Source: Paraburkholderia fungorum
GTDB taxonomy: Bacteria; Pseudomonadota; Gammaproteobacteria; Burkholderiales; Burkholderiaceae
DNA length: 64,000 bases
Direction of reading: 5' to 3'
NCBI RefSeq assembly: GCF_003610895.1
Contig: NZ_MCAS01000020.1
Location: 1 to 64,000 of the forward strand
The stretch's first letter is position 1; every line of letters starts with the position of its first letter. The notes under the pieces were generated by a model. It had not been told where the DNA came from. It saw only the letters and a list, made by a program, of their open reading frames with translations, and did not search any database. Below are positions 26,676 through 35,627 of the stretch, in pieces. A program made the position numbers and the translations under genes.

Positions 26676-27935
26676 ATGACAAACCCGCTGAATGGGGCAA
26701 ACGCAGTGGCAAATACGGTGACAAATGCGATGACGCACATGGCAGCAGACGCGGCAGACGTGGTGAACCTCGGCAACCCGGCGGATGCGGCTGGCCTGTC
26801 GAATCCGGCCAATGTCTCGGTGCGCAACCTGAAGATCCAGCTCGGCGCGAATACGGTGATCGAGAATCTCGATCTCGACGTGCGCGCGGGCGAGTTCGTG
26901 GTGCTGCTCGGACCCTCCGGTTGCGGCAAGTCCACCTTGCTGCACAGCATTGCGGGCCTGATCGATGTGACCGACGGCAGCATCGAGATTGCCGGCGTCG
27001 ACATGACCTGGGCCGACCCGAAAGATCGCCGCATCGCGCTGGTGTTTCAGTCGTATGCGTTGTATCCGACCATGAGTGTCGAGCGCAACCTGTCGTTTGC
27101 GTTACGCATCAACGGCACGCCGAAGGCGGAAATCGCGCGGCGCGTCGCGCGGGCCTCCGAGATGCTGCAACTCGGCCCGCTGCTCAAGCGCAAGCCGGCG
27201 CAACTCTCCGGCGGACAACGGCAGCGCGTGGCGATCGGCCGTGCGATCGTGCGCGAGGCCGACGTGTTCCTGTTCGATGAGCCGCTGTCGAATCTCGACG
27301 CCAAGCTGCGCACCGAATTACGTCGCGAACTCAAGCAACTGCACCAGCGCCTGGGCGCGACGATGATCTACGTGACCCACGACCAGGTGGAAGCCATGAC
27401 GCTCGCCACGCGCATGGCGGTGATGCGCGGCGGCGTGATCCAGCAGTTCGGCACGCCCGCCGAAGTCTATGCGCGGCCGAACAATCTGTTCGTGGCGACG
27501 TTTCTGGGCTCGCCCGCGATGAATCTGCTCAAAGGCACGCTCGAGGTGCGTGACGGCGCGCTGCACTTCTGTACCGCGCATTTGCGATTCGACGTGTCGC
27601 ACTATCCTTTCAGAAACCTGCCGGCGGATCGTCTGCCTTGTGTGCTCGGCGTGCGGGCGGAAGACGTGCGCGTAGGCGACATGCGCGTGGGCGACGTGCG
27701 CGCAGGCGACATGCGCGTGGGCGAGCACCCGAGCACGAGCATGAACGAGCGCGCGAATATTTCGCTAGTCGAGCCGATGGGCAACCACCGCGTCATTTGG
27801 CTCGACTATCATGGAGTGCAAATCGCGTCGATTGATCAGACGAAGACGCCGGTGGCGATCGGGGATGCCGGGGTGTTCTCGTTCGATGGCGCGCATATTT
27901 CGCTGTTCGACGAGGAGGGTGGCGCGCGTCTATAG
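26676..27935 (+). CDS. ABC sugar transporter ATPase (MsmK/UgpC-like)
   Basis: A 419-residue ATPase that powers the importer. Walker A GPSGCGKST (about 79-87), signature LSGGQRQRVAIGRAIV (about 177), Walker B VFLFDEPLSNLD (about 197) and YVTHDQVEAMTLA are intact, and a C-terminal OB-like regulatory (TOBE) region follows. Two oddities are seen. About 45 low-complexity Asn/Ala-rich residues precede the usual beginning VSVRNLKIQLG. A 60-base in-frame repeat in the C-terminal domain (27663-27722) inserts repeated DVRVG/DMRVG units. The start might lie further in, for example ATG 26730 or 26739. Confidence 0.93.
   Translation: MTNPLNGANAVANTVTNAMTHMAADAADVVNLGNPADAAGLSNPANVSVRNLKIQLGANTVIENLDLDVRAGEFVVLLGPSGCGKSTLLHSIAGLIDVTDGSIEIAGVDMTWADPKDRRIALVFQSYALYPTMSVERNLSFALRINGTPKAEIARRVARASEMLQLGPLLKRKPAQLSGGQRQRVAIGRAIVREADVFLFDEPLSNLDAKLRTELRRELKQLHQRLGATMIYVTHDQVEAMTLATRMAVMRGGVIQQFGTPAEVYARPNNLFVATFLGSPAMNLLKGTLEVRDGALHFCTAHLRFDVSHYPFRNLPADRLPCVLGVRAEDVRVGDMRVGDVRAGDMRVGEHPSTSMNERANISLVEPMGNHRVIWLDYHGVQIASIDQTKTPVAIGDAGVFSFDGAHISLFDEEGGARL
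27663..27722. repeat. In-frame tandem repeat, four 15-base units
   Basis: Units at 27663, 27678, 27693 and 27708 follow GACATGCGCGTGGGC. The two 30-base halves differ at only one base, which indicates recent duplication. They encode DVRVG-DMRVG-DVRAG-DMRVG in the C-terminal domain of the ATPase. Confidence 0.9.
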
Positions 27936-27983
27936 TGACCGGACGCGGCGTCGCGCAATACAACAGGTTTGACGGAGAACCGC

Positions 27984-29042
27984 GTGGCAACACTCAAGGA
28001 TGTCGCGGCATTGGCCGGCGTTGGGATGTCGACTGCGTCGCGAGCCATTTCCGGTAAGGGGCCCATTTCAGCCGACGCCGCTGCCCGTGTGAAGGCCGCA
28101 ATCGAAGCGCTGAATTTCCGGCCGTCGTCTATCGGCCGGGCCATGGCGACGCAGTCGCTCGGCATGATCGGCATTTTCGTGCCGACCTTCTTCGGCTCCT
28201 ACTACGGCACGATTCTCAAGCAAACCGACACCGAACTGCGCGCGGTGCGCCGTCACGTGGTGGTGGCGACCGGTTGCGGAGAGGTGTCGCCGCGCGAGCA
28301 GGCCATCGAGGCGGTGCGCTTCCTGATCGGCCGCGATTGCGACGGCGTGGTGGTGATCAGCCACGATCTGCACGACGAAGATCTGGACATGCTGCATCGT
28401 ATGCACCCGAAGATGGTGTTTCTGAATCGCGCGTTCGATCAGTTGCCGGAGGCGTCGTTCTGCGCGGATCATCGGCGCGGCGGCGAGCTGGCGGCGCGCA
28501 CGCTGCTCGATCATGGGCATCGGGATATTGCGGTGATATCCGGTCCGTCCAGCGCTTCGGACAATCAGACCCGGCTCGAAGGCTTCTTCGCCGAGCTATC
28601 GCGCGAGGGCATCGCGCGCGAGGACGTCACGCTGATCGAATCGGACTTCTCGCCGGAAGGCGGGTACCTGGCCGCACAGAAGCTGCTCGATTCCAAGCAG
28701 CGCTTCACGGGGCTCTTTTGCGCGAACGACACGATGGCGGTGAGCGCGCTGGCGCGTTTCCATCAGGCAGGCATTGCGGTACCGGACGAAGTGTCGGTGA
28801 TCGGCTACGACGATGACTATTCGGCCGCCTATGCAGCGCCAGGACTCACCTCGGTGCATATCCCGACGGCAGAGTTGACGCAGAATGCCGTACGCTGGCT
28901 CGTGAATCAGTGCTACCGGACTTCGTGGGAGATTACCCGTGAGTTTCCGGTGAGCGTGACGATGCGCGAGTCGGTGGGGCAGGCGCCGCGCAGGCCGCGC
29001 CTGGAACCCGCTTACGTCCCGCTGCGCAGCGACTGCTCGTAG
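27984..29042 (+). CDS. LacI-family transcriptional repressor
   Basis: A 352-residue LacI/GalR regulator. The N-terminal helix-turn-helix and hinge are clear: ATLKDVAALAGVGMSTASRA (about 2-21) and ALNFRPSSIGRAMATQ. A periplasmic-binding-protein-like sugar sensor follows. The start is GTG 27984 with GGAG at 27975-27978; a TTG at 27969 is less likely. It is the last gene of the beta-glucoside operon, 48 bases after the ATPase. The operators at 21794 and 23418-23546 are the obvious targets. Its 3' end overlaps the convergent RIO kinase gene by 31 bases. Confidence 0.93.
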   Translation: MATLKDVAALAGVGMSTASRAISGKGPISADAAARVKAAIEALNFRPSSIGRAMATQSLGMIGIFVPTFFGSYYGTILKQTDTELRAVRRHVVVATGCGEVSPREQAIEAVRFLIGRDCDGVVVISHDLHDEDLDMLHRMHPKMVFLNRAFDQLPEASFCADHRRGGELAARTLLDHGHRDIAVISGPSSASDNQTRLEGFFAELSREGIAREDVTLIESDFSPEGGYLAAQKLLDSKQRFTGLFCANDTMAVSALARFHQAGIAVPDEVSVIGYDDDYSAAYAAPGLTSVHIPTAELTQNAVRWLVNQCYRTSWEITREFPVSVTMRESVGQAPRRPRLEPAYVPLRSDCS

Positions 29043-29869
29043 CGCAGGCGCGCTTCTTCGTCGAGCCGGGTGTCTTCGAGTTCCTGTAGCACACCTTCGA
29101 GATCGATCGGCGTGGTGTCCAGTTCGACACGGCCGGTCAACTTTGCATCCACGTGCAAGGCGCCCGCTTCGTACAGCGACCAGATTTCCTTGCCGTAGTG
29201 CGTGTCGAGTAACGCGGGCGCGAAACGGCCGAAATACGTGGCGAGGTTGTTCACATCGCGCTCCAGCATGGCCGGCGCTTCCAGATTGCCGGCGGCATCC
29301 ACGGCTTGCGGCAGGTCGATGATCACCGGGCCGTCCGCCGCGAGCAGGATGTTGTATTCGGACAGGTCGCCGTGAATCATGCCGGCGCACAGCATGCGTA
29401 CCACCTGATTGAGCAGCAGCGCATGCAATTCGAGCGCGCGAGCCTCGGTCATTTCGACGTCGTTCAGACGCGGCGCGACGTTGCCGTCCGCATCGGTCAC
29501 CAATTCCATCAGCAACACGCCGTCCGTGCAGATGAACGGCTGCGGCACGCGCACGCCGGCATTGGCAAGCTGGAACAGCGCATCGACTTCGGCGTTCTGC
29601 CATGCCTGCTCCTGCACTTCGCGGCCATAGCGGGAGCCTTTTTCCATGGCGCGCTGCTGGCGGCTGTTCTTGACCTTGCGGCCCTGCTGATAGGACGCGG
29701 CCTGGCGGAAACTGCGCTGTTTGGCGTCCTTATAGACTTTCGCGCAGCGTGTGGATTCACCGCTGCGGACCACGTAGACGGTGGCTTCCTTGCCGCTCAT
29801 CAACTGCGAGATGACTTCGTCGATCAGGCCTTCCTCGACCAGCGGGAGCAGACGTTTGGGTGTTTTCAT
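29012..29869 (-). CDS. RIO1-family serine protein kinase
   Basis: A 285-residue RIO-type atypical protein kinase. The ATP-binding segment SGKEATVYVVRSG (about 25-37), the catalytic loop MIHGDLSEYNIL (about 166-177) and the metal-binding VIIDLPQAVD (about 183-192) are all present. The N-terminal RIO lobe contains the usual KVYKDAKQRSFR. Bacterial RIO kinases are not well characterised. The gene stands alone on the minus strand. Its last 31 bases overlap the end of the LacI gene, so the two transcripts are antisense there. Confidence 0.92.
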   Translation of the reverse strand: MKTPKRLLPLVEEGLIDEVISQLMSGKEATVYVVRSGESTRCAKVYKDAKQRSFRQAASYQQGRKVKNSRQQRAMEKGSRYGREVQEQAWQNAEVDALFQLANAGVRVPQPFICTDGVLLMELVTDADGNVAPRLNDVEMTEARALELHALLLNQVVRMLCAGMIHGDLSEYNILLAADGPVIIDLPQAVDAAGNLEAPAMLERDVNNLATYFGRFAPALLDTHYGKEIWSLYEAGALHVDAKLTGRVELDTTPIDLEGVLQELEDTRLDEEARLRYEQSLRSGT

Positions 29870-29945
29870 GCGGCCGCCTGAGAGCGGTGGGCGGCTGATC
29901 GGCCGGGTGCGGCCGCTTGGCGGGAGAGAGAGTGCGGGATTCGGA

Positions 29946-30884
29946 TCATGCCGGATTATAAGGGGTGATGCGGTCGTGCCCTTGCGCCCCCTTCAACAAC
30001 GGCCCAATTGCCTGTTCGATGCAGTGGACGAAATACTCCGCCGGCCGGGTCAACTGCGATTCCTGCGGTGACAGCAGATACAACTGCAACGGCGGCGGCG
30101 CGACTGGCAGCGCGAGACGTACGAAGCTCTGCCCCAGCAAGGTTTCTTCGAGTGAGTGCGTGGTCCACGCGAAGATCGCGTCGGTGCTGACGGTCAGGCT
30201 ATAAAACAGTGCATACGACGTGCAACGCGTGATGCGCCGGGGTGGCGCGAGCCCGGCAGATTCGAACATCGCGCGCACGAAGCCCGGATAGTTGTCCGTC
30301 ACGTCGGTGTGAATCCACTCGGCGTCCTGCACCGCTTCGAGCGACGCCGCGTCCGCATAAGGACTCTGTGCGCGCGTCACGAATACGGTCTCGAACGAGA
30401 CCATCCGCTTCACGCTCGCCAGATCGCCGACCGGCCGCGCGAAGGCGGCGAACGCCAGATCGAGCGTGCGATTGCGCAGTTGCTCGTGTAACTGGTTGAA
30501 GCCCAGTTCGCGAAACTCCAGCGTCACCATCGGCCAGCGCTTGCGAAATTCGACGAAGGCCTCGGCAAGCCCCGTCGTCCCGACGATCGGCGTGATGCCG
30601 ATTACCAGGCTGCCGTCGCGCAACCCTTTCAGATGCGCCATATCCTCCTCGGCGCGCTCCATCTCGCGCACCACGGTGCGCGCCCGGCTCACCAGCGCCG
30701 CGCCTTCGGCCGTGGGCACGACGCCCCACGGGTTGCGCTCCAATAGCCGCACGCCGAACTCCGTCTCCAGTTCCCGCACCGCCTTCGTGATGGCCGGCTG
30801 CGTTACGTACAGCGCCTTGGCCGCACCGTTGATGCTGCCGGTCGAGGCAATCGCGACCAGTGCCCGCAGATGATGAATTTTCAT
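29946..30884 (-). CDS. LysR-family transcriptional regulator
   Basis: A 312-residue LysR regulator. The N-terminal winged helix MKIHHLRALVAIASTGSING and AAKALYVTQPAITKAVRELE is typical, and a substrate-binding co-inducer domain follows. The open frame continues upstream to 31145, but ATG 30884 directly precedes the conserved HTH. It is divergent from an M20 amidohydrolase-porin-transporter operon across a 124-base AT-rich gap, so it is the likely regulator of that operon. Confidence 0.92.
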   Translation of the reverse strand: MKIHHLRALVAIASTGSINGAAKALYVTQPAITKAVRELETEFGVRLLERNPWGVVPTAEGAALVSRARTVVREMERAEEDMAHLKGLRDGSLVIGITPIVGTTGLAEAFVEFRKRWPMVTLEFRELGFNQLHEQLRNRTLDLAFAAFARPVGDLASVKRMVSFETVFVTRAQSPYADAASLEAVQDAEWIHTDVTDNYPGFVRAMFESAGLAPPRRITRCTSYALFYSLTVSTDAIFAWTTHSLEETLLGQSFVRLALPVAPPPLQLYLLSPQESQLTRPAEYFVHCIEQAIGPLLKGAQGHDRITPYNPA

Positions 30885-31008
30885 GATGCGGAATATAGCA
30901 CTGCTGGTTATGCGCATCAAAATTTGTGCTTTTTTGTTTTCGGGCCGGATCTTTACGCTTGGCTTCGACGGTTGCGAAACGACAGCCGGCTTAATCGGAG
31001 CAATACGA

Positions 31009-32196
31009 ATGACGCAGTCTTTCCCCCAGCTTCTCGCCGAATTGCGCGAGACCGAGCACGAATTCATTTCGATTCGCCACGACATCCACGCGCATCCGGA
31101 ACTCGGCTTCGCTGAAACGCGCACCGCCGAACTGGTCGCGCGCAAGCTCGCCGAATGGGGCTATGAGGTGACGACGGGTGTCGGCGGCACCGGCGTGGTC
31201 GGCCAGCTGCGGCGCGGCACCTCGAGCCGCACGCTCGGCCTGCGCGCCGACATGGACGCGCTGCCGATTCAGGAAGCCACCGGCCTGCCGTACGCGAGCA
31301 CCGTCGCGCAGACCATGCACGCGTGCGGCCACGACGGCCACACCGCGATCCTGCTGGCCGCCGCGCACCGCCTTGCGAAGCGAGGCGAATTCGACGGCAC
31401 GCTGAACCTGATCTTCCAGCCCGCGGAAGAGGGGCTGGGCGGCGCCTCGAAGATGATCGCGGACGGCCTCTTCACGCGCTTTCCGTGCGACCAGGTGTTT
31501 GCGCTGCATAACGCGCCGGGCCTGCCGGTCGGCCACTTCGCGCTGCGCCACGGCTGCATGATGGCGTCGTCCGATTCGGTGACGATCACCGTGACCGGCA
31601 AAGGCACGCACGGCGCGATGCCGCAGTTGGGCTGCGATCCGATCGTCGCGGCGGCCAACATCGTGCTGGCCTTGCAATCGATCGTCGCGCGCAACATCGA
31701 GCCGACCCGCGCCGCGGTGGTGACGGTCGGCGCGATCCACGCCGGCACCGCCCCCAATGTGATCCCCGAAACCGCGACGTTGAAGCTTTCGGTGCGCGCG
31801 CTCGATTCGGAAACGCGCGACAAGGTCGAGGCGCGGATCCGCAGCATCGCGCACTTGCAGGCGCAAGCCTACGGCGCTACGGCGGAGGTCGATTACCGCC
31901 AGATCTCGCGCCCGCTCGTCAATCATCGCGGCGCGGCCGACCTCGCGATCGAAACCATCGAAGCCCTGGCAGGACCAGAGGGCTACACGCTGATGCCCGA
32001 TGCGGTGATGGGCAGCGAAGACTTCTCGTGGATGACCGAAGTGGTGCCGGGCTGTTATGTGGTGCTCGGCAACGGCGTCGACTCGAAAGGCGGCTGTGCG
32101 GTCCACAACCCGGAATACGACTTCAACGACGCGGCGCTCAGCTGGGGCGCGGCTTACTTCGTCGGACTCGCGCAGCGGTGTTTAAGCGTGTCCTGA
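31009..32196 (+). CDS. M20 family amidohydrolase (hippurate hydrolase / aminoacylase type)
   Basis: A 395-residue metallopeptidase-fold amidohydrolase of the M20D group, which cleaves N-acyl amino acids such as hippurate or auxin-amino-acid conjugates. Metal ligands are seen in ACGHDGHTA (about 105-113), QPAEEGLGGA (about 140) and the C-terminal GSEDFSW. LGLRADMDALPIQE precedes the first ligand. The start is ATG 31009 with CGGAG upstream; the frame extends to 30883 without coding character. It heads an operon with a porin and an MHS-type transporter. The true substrate is unknown. Confidence 0.92.
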   Translation: MTQSFPQLLAELRETEHEFISIRHDIHAHPELGFAETRTAELVARKLAEWGYEVTTGVGGTGVVGQLRRGTSSRTLGLRADMDALPIQEATGLPYASTVAQTMHACGHDGHTAILLAAAHRLAKRGEFDGTLNLIFQPAEEGLGGASKMIADGLFTRFPCDQVFALHNAPGLPVGHFALRHGCMMASSDSVTITVTGKGTHGAMPQLGCDPIVAAANIVLALQSIVARNIEPTRAAVVTVGAIHAGTAPNVIPETATLKLSVRALDSETRDKVEARIRSIAHLQAQAYGATAEVDYRQISRPLVNHRGAADLAIETIEALAGPEGYTLMPDAVMGSEDFSWMTEVVPGCYVVLGNGVDSKGGCAVHNPEYDFNDAALSWGAAYFVGLAQRCLSVS

Positions 32197-32235
32197 GTAC
32201 TACATCTCAATCGCATACGAGGAGAAGGGAGACCC

Positions 32236-33414
32236 ATGAAAAAATGCATCGCAATGAGCGCGGCACTGCTGACGCTCGGGGCCGGCACGGCGCACGCCGA
32301 GCCGTATCAGGCAACCTTGCTGGCCGCGCTGCCGGAGTTCAATGGCAGCCTGCGCGAGGGCGTGGCGCTGTACGGCTCGGTCGATATGGGCATCAACTAT
32401 CAGACCGTGGGCGGCAAGTCGCTGGTGCAGACCCAGAGCGGCGGCGAATGGACGTCGAAACTGGGCTTCTTCGGTCGGGAAGATCTGGGCGGCGGGCTGC
32501 GCGCCGAATTCAACCTGGAAAGCGGTTTTCTGGCCAATAACGGCACGATGCAGGACAGCACTTCGTTCTTCAATCGCGAGGCATGGGTTGGGCTGAACTC
32601 GTCGACCTATGGCCGCGTGCGTTTCGGCAAGCAGATCGGCACGGGCTTGCCGCTTTTCGTCGACGTGTTCGGCACGGTGGGCACCAACTCGGCCTACACG
32701 TGGCTCGGCACCGCTGTCGTGCAAACGCCAAAGGGTTTTGGCTACAACAGCGACCTCGGTGCGGGCGCGACGCAACTTGCCGCGCGGGTGAACAACGCGA
32801 TCACGTACCTCTCGCCGAGCTTTGCGGGCTTCAGCACGGAACTGATGTACGCGCCGAGCAACGTGGCGGGGCAGTCGCCTACCGCGGCGGCGCAGGGCGC
32901 GCTGCTGCAGTGGTATGACGGCACGACCTACCTGACGGGCACTTACAACCAGGTGTGGGGCACGACAGGCACGGGCGGCACGAGCACGGTGCGTAATGAT
33001 CTGTACGGTCTCGGTGTGGTGGTCGACACCGGCAGGATCGTGCTGTCCGGCGCGTTCAACCAGTACGCGCCGAGGCTCGCCAACGACGGCATTGCGCGCG
33101 TCTATACGCTCGGCACGATCTGGCCGGTGGGGCGCAATGCGTTCCGCGCTTCGGTGGTGTATCGCGATACGTCCGGCGTGCACGACTCGGCAAACAACCT
33201 CGCGAAAGATTCGGCATTCGGCGTGATGCTCGGCTACGACTACACCCTCTCCAAACGCACGGGGCTGTATGCGCGCGCCGGTTTCATCCGCAACTACGGC
33301 ATTTCCACTGTACTGCTGAACAATAATCCGCTGCCGACGCAAACCGGAAGCACTGCGCCGGAACTCGGCACGACGCCGGTCACCGTGTCGCTCGGCATGT
33401 ATCACAACTTCTAG
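32236..33414 (+). CDS. Outer-membrane porin (Burkholderia OmpC-like)
   Basis: A 392-residue porin. The signal peptide MKKCIAMSAALLTLGAGTAHA is followed by a somewhat longer than usual lead (EPYQATLLAALPEFNGSLRE) before VALYGSVDMGINYQTVGG, which aligns with the first strand of the family. It ends in LGMYHNF with the terminal Phe. GGGAG precedes the ATG. Its position between an amidohydrolase and a transporter suggests a substrate-linked outer-membrane channel. The extra segment could be a plug or an unusual N-terminus. Confidence 0.9.
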   Translation: MKKCIAMSAALLTLGAGTAHAEPYQATLLAALPEFNGSLREGVALYGSVDMGINYQTVGGKSLVQTQSGGEWTSKLGFFGREDLGGGLRAEFNLESGFLANNGTMQDSTSFFNREAWVGLNSSTYGRVRFGKQIGTGLPLFVDVFGTVGTNSAYTWLGTAVVQTPKGFGYNSDLGAGATQLAARVNNAITYLSPSFAGFSTELMYAPSNVAGQSPTAAAQGALLQWYDGTTYLTGTYNQVWGTTGTGGTSTVRNDLYGLGVVVDTGRIVLSGAFNQYAPRLANDGIARVYTLGTIWPVGRNAFRASVVYRDTSGVHDSANNLAKDSAFGVMLGYDYTLSKRTGLYARAGFIRNYGISTVLLNNNPLPTQTGSTAPELGTTPVTVSLGMYHNF

Positions 33415-33428
33415 GCGTACTGCTCCCC

Positions 33429-34712
33429 ATGAATGCAATCCAACACACCGCAAGTGCCGTCGCGAGCCATGCAGCGGAGCAGCGCGCGTCGCGCCGGACC
33501 ATTTTCGCCGCAGCGCTTGGCAATGGCCTCGAGTTCTTTGACTTTACGGTCTATAGCTTTTTCGCCGCGCTGATCGGCAAGCTGTTTTTTCCGGCCGGCA
33601 GCGAGGTCGGCGCGCTGATGATGTCGCTTGCGACGTTCGGCGTGGGCTTTGTCGTGCGGCCGCTTGGCAGCATCGTGATCGGCGCGTATGCCGACCGCGT
33701 GGGGCGCAAGCAGGCCCTCGTGCTCACCGTTTCGCTGATGGCGCTCGGCACCGGCATGATCGGCCTCGCGCCGACTTACGCGACGATCGGTCTGGCTGCA
33801 CCGGCGATCATCGTACTGGGCCGTTTGCTGCAAGGGTTTTCGGCGGGGGGAGAAGTGGGCGCGGCGACCACCTTGCTGATGGAGTCGGGCAGCGCGGGGC
33901 GGCGCGGTTCGCTGGTGAGCTGGCAGATGGCCTCGCAGGGCGGCGCGGCGCTGGCCGGCGCGCTGGTGGCGGCGACGCTCTCGCGCAGCCTGTCGCACGA
34001 GGCTCTGCTTGCATGGGGATGGCGCGTACCGTTTCTGATCGGACTACTGATCGGCCCGCTCGGGTTCTATCTGCGCAAGCATCTCGACGAAACCTTGCCG
34101 CCCGCGCATGCAATGAAAGCGGCCCCGCGCACGGCGCGCATCGAATGGCGGCAGATCGTGGCAGGCACGATGCTGGTGATCGGCGGCACCTCGTCGATGT
34201 ACGTGATCGTGTTTTTCCTGCCGTCGTTCCTGACCATGACGACGGGCATGCCTGCCGCGGTGTCGCTGCTGGCCGGTTGCACGGCAGGCTTCGTGCTGCT
34301 GGTCGGCTCGCCGTTCGCCGGCCGTCTCGCGGACCGCATGCCGCGTCGCAAGACCTTGCTGTACGCGGTATCCGTCGTGTCGCTGGCCGTGCTGCTGCCG
34401 GCGTTCTACGCGATCAGGACCTGGCCGTCGATCTATACGGTGGTGCTGGTGGTATTCGTGCTGATCGGCTTGATGACGCTTTCGAGTCCGGCGGGCTTCG
34501 TGCTGATTCTCGAAGCCTTCAAACCAGAAGTGCGGGCCACTTCCCTCGGCATCATTTACGCGTTGGGTGTGACGATTTTTGGCGGCTTCGCGCAGTTGAT
34601 CGTCAGCGCGTTGTGGCGCGTGTCAGGTAGTTTTTACGCCCCGGCCTGGTACGTGCTGACGTGTGGACTGCTGAGTTTCGCCGGCGTAGTGCTGTTCAAG
34701 GAAGCGAAATAA
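33429..34712 (+). CDS. MFS transporter, metabolite:H+ symporter (MHS) family
   Basis: A 427-residue carrier with about twelve helices. ALGNGLEFFDFTVYSFFAAL near the N-terminus and the loop GAYADRVGRKQALVLTV are the MHS signatures shared with citrate, shikimate and betaine transporters. LLQGFSAGGEVGAATTLLME follows. It starts 14 bases after the porin and probably imports the substrate, or the released acid, of the M20 enzyme. There is no good ribosome-binding site, so translation may depend on coupling. Confidence 0.9.
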   Translation: MNAIQHTASAVASHAAEQRASRRTIFAAALGNGLEFFDFTVYSFFAALIGKLFFPAGSEVGALMMSLATFGVGFVVRPLGSIVIGAYADRVGRKQALVLTVSLMALGTGMIGLAPTYATIGLAAPAIIVLGRLLQGFSAGGEVGAATTLLMESGSAGRRGSLVSWQMASQGGAALAGALVAATLSRSLSHEALLAWGWRVPFLIGLLIGPLGFYLRKHLDETLPPAHAMKAAPRTARIEWRQIVAGTMLVIGGTSSMYVIVFFLPSFLTMTTGMPAAVSLLAGCTAGFVLLVGSPFAGRLADRMPRRKTLLYAVSVVSLAVLLPAFYAIRTWPSIYTVVLVVFVLIGLMTLSSPAGFVLILEAFKPEVRATSLGIIYALGVTIFGGFAQLIVSALWRVSGSFYAPAWYVLTCGLLSFAGVVLFKEAK

Positions 34713-34724
34713 GGAGGCGCACTT

Positions 34725-35090
34725 CTATGGTGCGTTCGGTGCCTCGCGTGCCTCACGTGTCTCGTGCGCTTGGTGGGCCGTGGCAGGATGCGCGAACCCT
34801 GCGTCGCCGTAAGTGCGCAGTACTTCGGAGATGATCACCTGGTAGCCGTCGAGCCAGTTCGCCTGAGCCGCTTTCGCTTCCAGATGCGCAGGGTGCTGCA
34901 TCAACATCTGCAATGCGTCGAGCGAGGCCCAGTAATACACATTCGATGTCAGTCCGGTTGAGGCGTTTTCCCACGCCTCTTCGCCGAGATAGCCGGGAAT
35001 GGCTTTGGCGGCGGTGGCGATGGTCTCGTCGAGCCGGTGAAAGCGGTCGTCCAGTTGTCTGGTTGCGAAGATGAAAGTTGACGTGTACAT
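34725..35090 (-). CDS. ABM-like (antibiotic biosynthesis monooxygenase fold) protein
   Basis: A 121-residue cytoplasmic protein with the ferredoxin-like ABM fold: YTSTFIFATRQLDDRF, GYLGEEAWEN and VYYWASLDALQMLMQHPAHL. Members range from small monooxygenases to heme- or quinone-binding proteins, so the activity is open. The C-terminal 20 residues are a low-complexity His/Glu/Ala tail. The frame is open to 35279, but ATG 35090 directly precedes the conserved strand. It is convergent with the MHS transporter, 12 bases apart. Confidence 0.75.
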   Translation of the reverse strand: MYTSTFIFATRQLDDRFHRLDETIATAAKAIPGYLGEEAWENASTGLTSNVYYWASLDALQMLMQHPAHLEAKAAQANWLDGYQVIISEVLRTYGDAGFAHPATAHQAHETREAREAPNAP

Positions 35091-35295
35091 GGCGTAACCG
35101 GTTTGTAGGCAGGTGAGCGTTTGCGCATCATAGCGCGTCGTATCGAGTGCGCGTCTGTCGGCGTTATTGGCCGGATTTTCAGATGTTTTTTTTGCAAGCC
35201 GTCTGCCATGCGGCAGTAACGAACTTGTAATAGTCGGCAATAGTGTTTTGCGTTTTCCCTCATTCAATTCGCACCGCAATCGCTTAAACTTGGCG

Positions 35296-35310
35296 GTAAC
35301 AATTTGTTAC
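35296..35310. promoter_or_regulatory. Perfect 7-1-7 palindrome
   Basis: GTAACAATTTGTTAC has perfect seven-base arms around a single T. It is AT-rich, operator-like, and sits 10 bases upstream of a possible micropeptide ATG. Its function is unknown. Confidence 0.5.
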
Positions 35311-35320
35311 GGGGTGCGAG

Positions 35321-35419
35321 ATGTTGGCCGTGTTCATCATCGCCTGTCCGATCGGCATCGCCGCGCTATTTGGTTTCGCGCGGCATGTGGATCCGCTGAC
35401 GGGGCAGTTCAGGCGTTAA
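35321..35419 (+). CDS. Possible 32-residue membrane micropeptide
   Basis: The frame encodes 32 residues, beginning MLAVFIIACPIGIAALFGFA, which would be one transmembrane helix, followed by a polar tail (RHVDPLTGQFRR). GGGGTGCGAG before the ATG is a weak ribosome-binding site. I do not recognise it. The hydrophobic-then-basic layout resembles small membrane proteins, but chance cannot be excluded. Confidence 0.3.
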   Translation: MLAVFIIACPIGIAALFGFARHVDPLTGQFRR

Positions 35420-35627
35420 CCCCAGGTGGGCTGGTTTTAGCGGCAAGTTCGGCGTCCGGCATGCGGGTTCGAAGCGCGTGTTCGAAGCGCGGGTTTGGCG
35501 TCCGGGTCTGGAGCCACCCAGCTGGCTTGAGCCATTTTCTTTCGCCGATCGAAGCCCCCAATCCTTGCCTTTATGTGCCGAGTCGCGGCACGATGCGCGA
35601 TAACCTAAGTTCGGGGCACCATCGCGC

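Larger units (their letters stand above)
35091..35627. other. Intergenic region with a possible micropeptide and a dyad
   Basis: These 537 bases lie between the ABM-like gene and the SulP gene. They contain a 7-1-7 palindrome (35296-35310) and a 32-codon frame (35321-35419). No recognisable gene is seen in the rest. Minus-strand frames crossing here are shadows. Confidence 0.45.
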
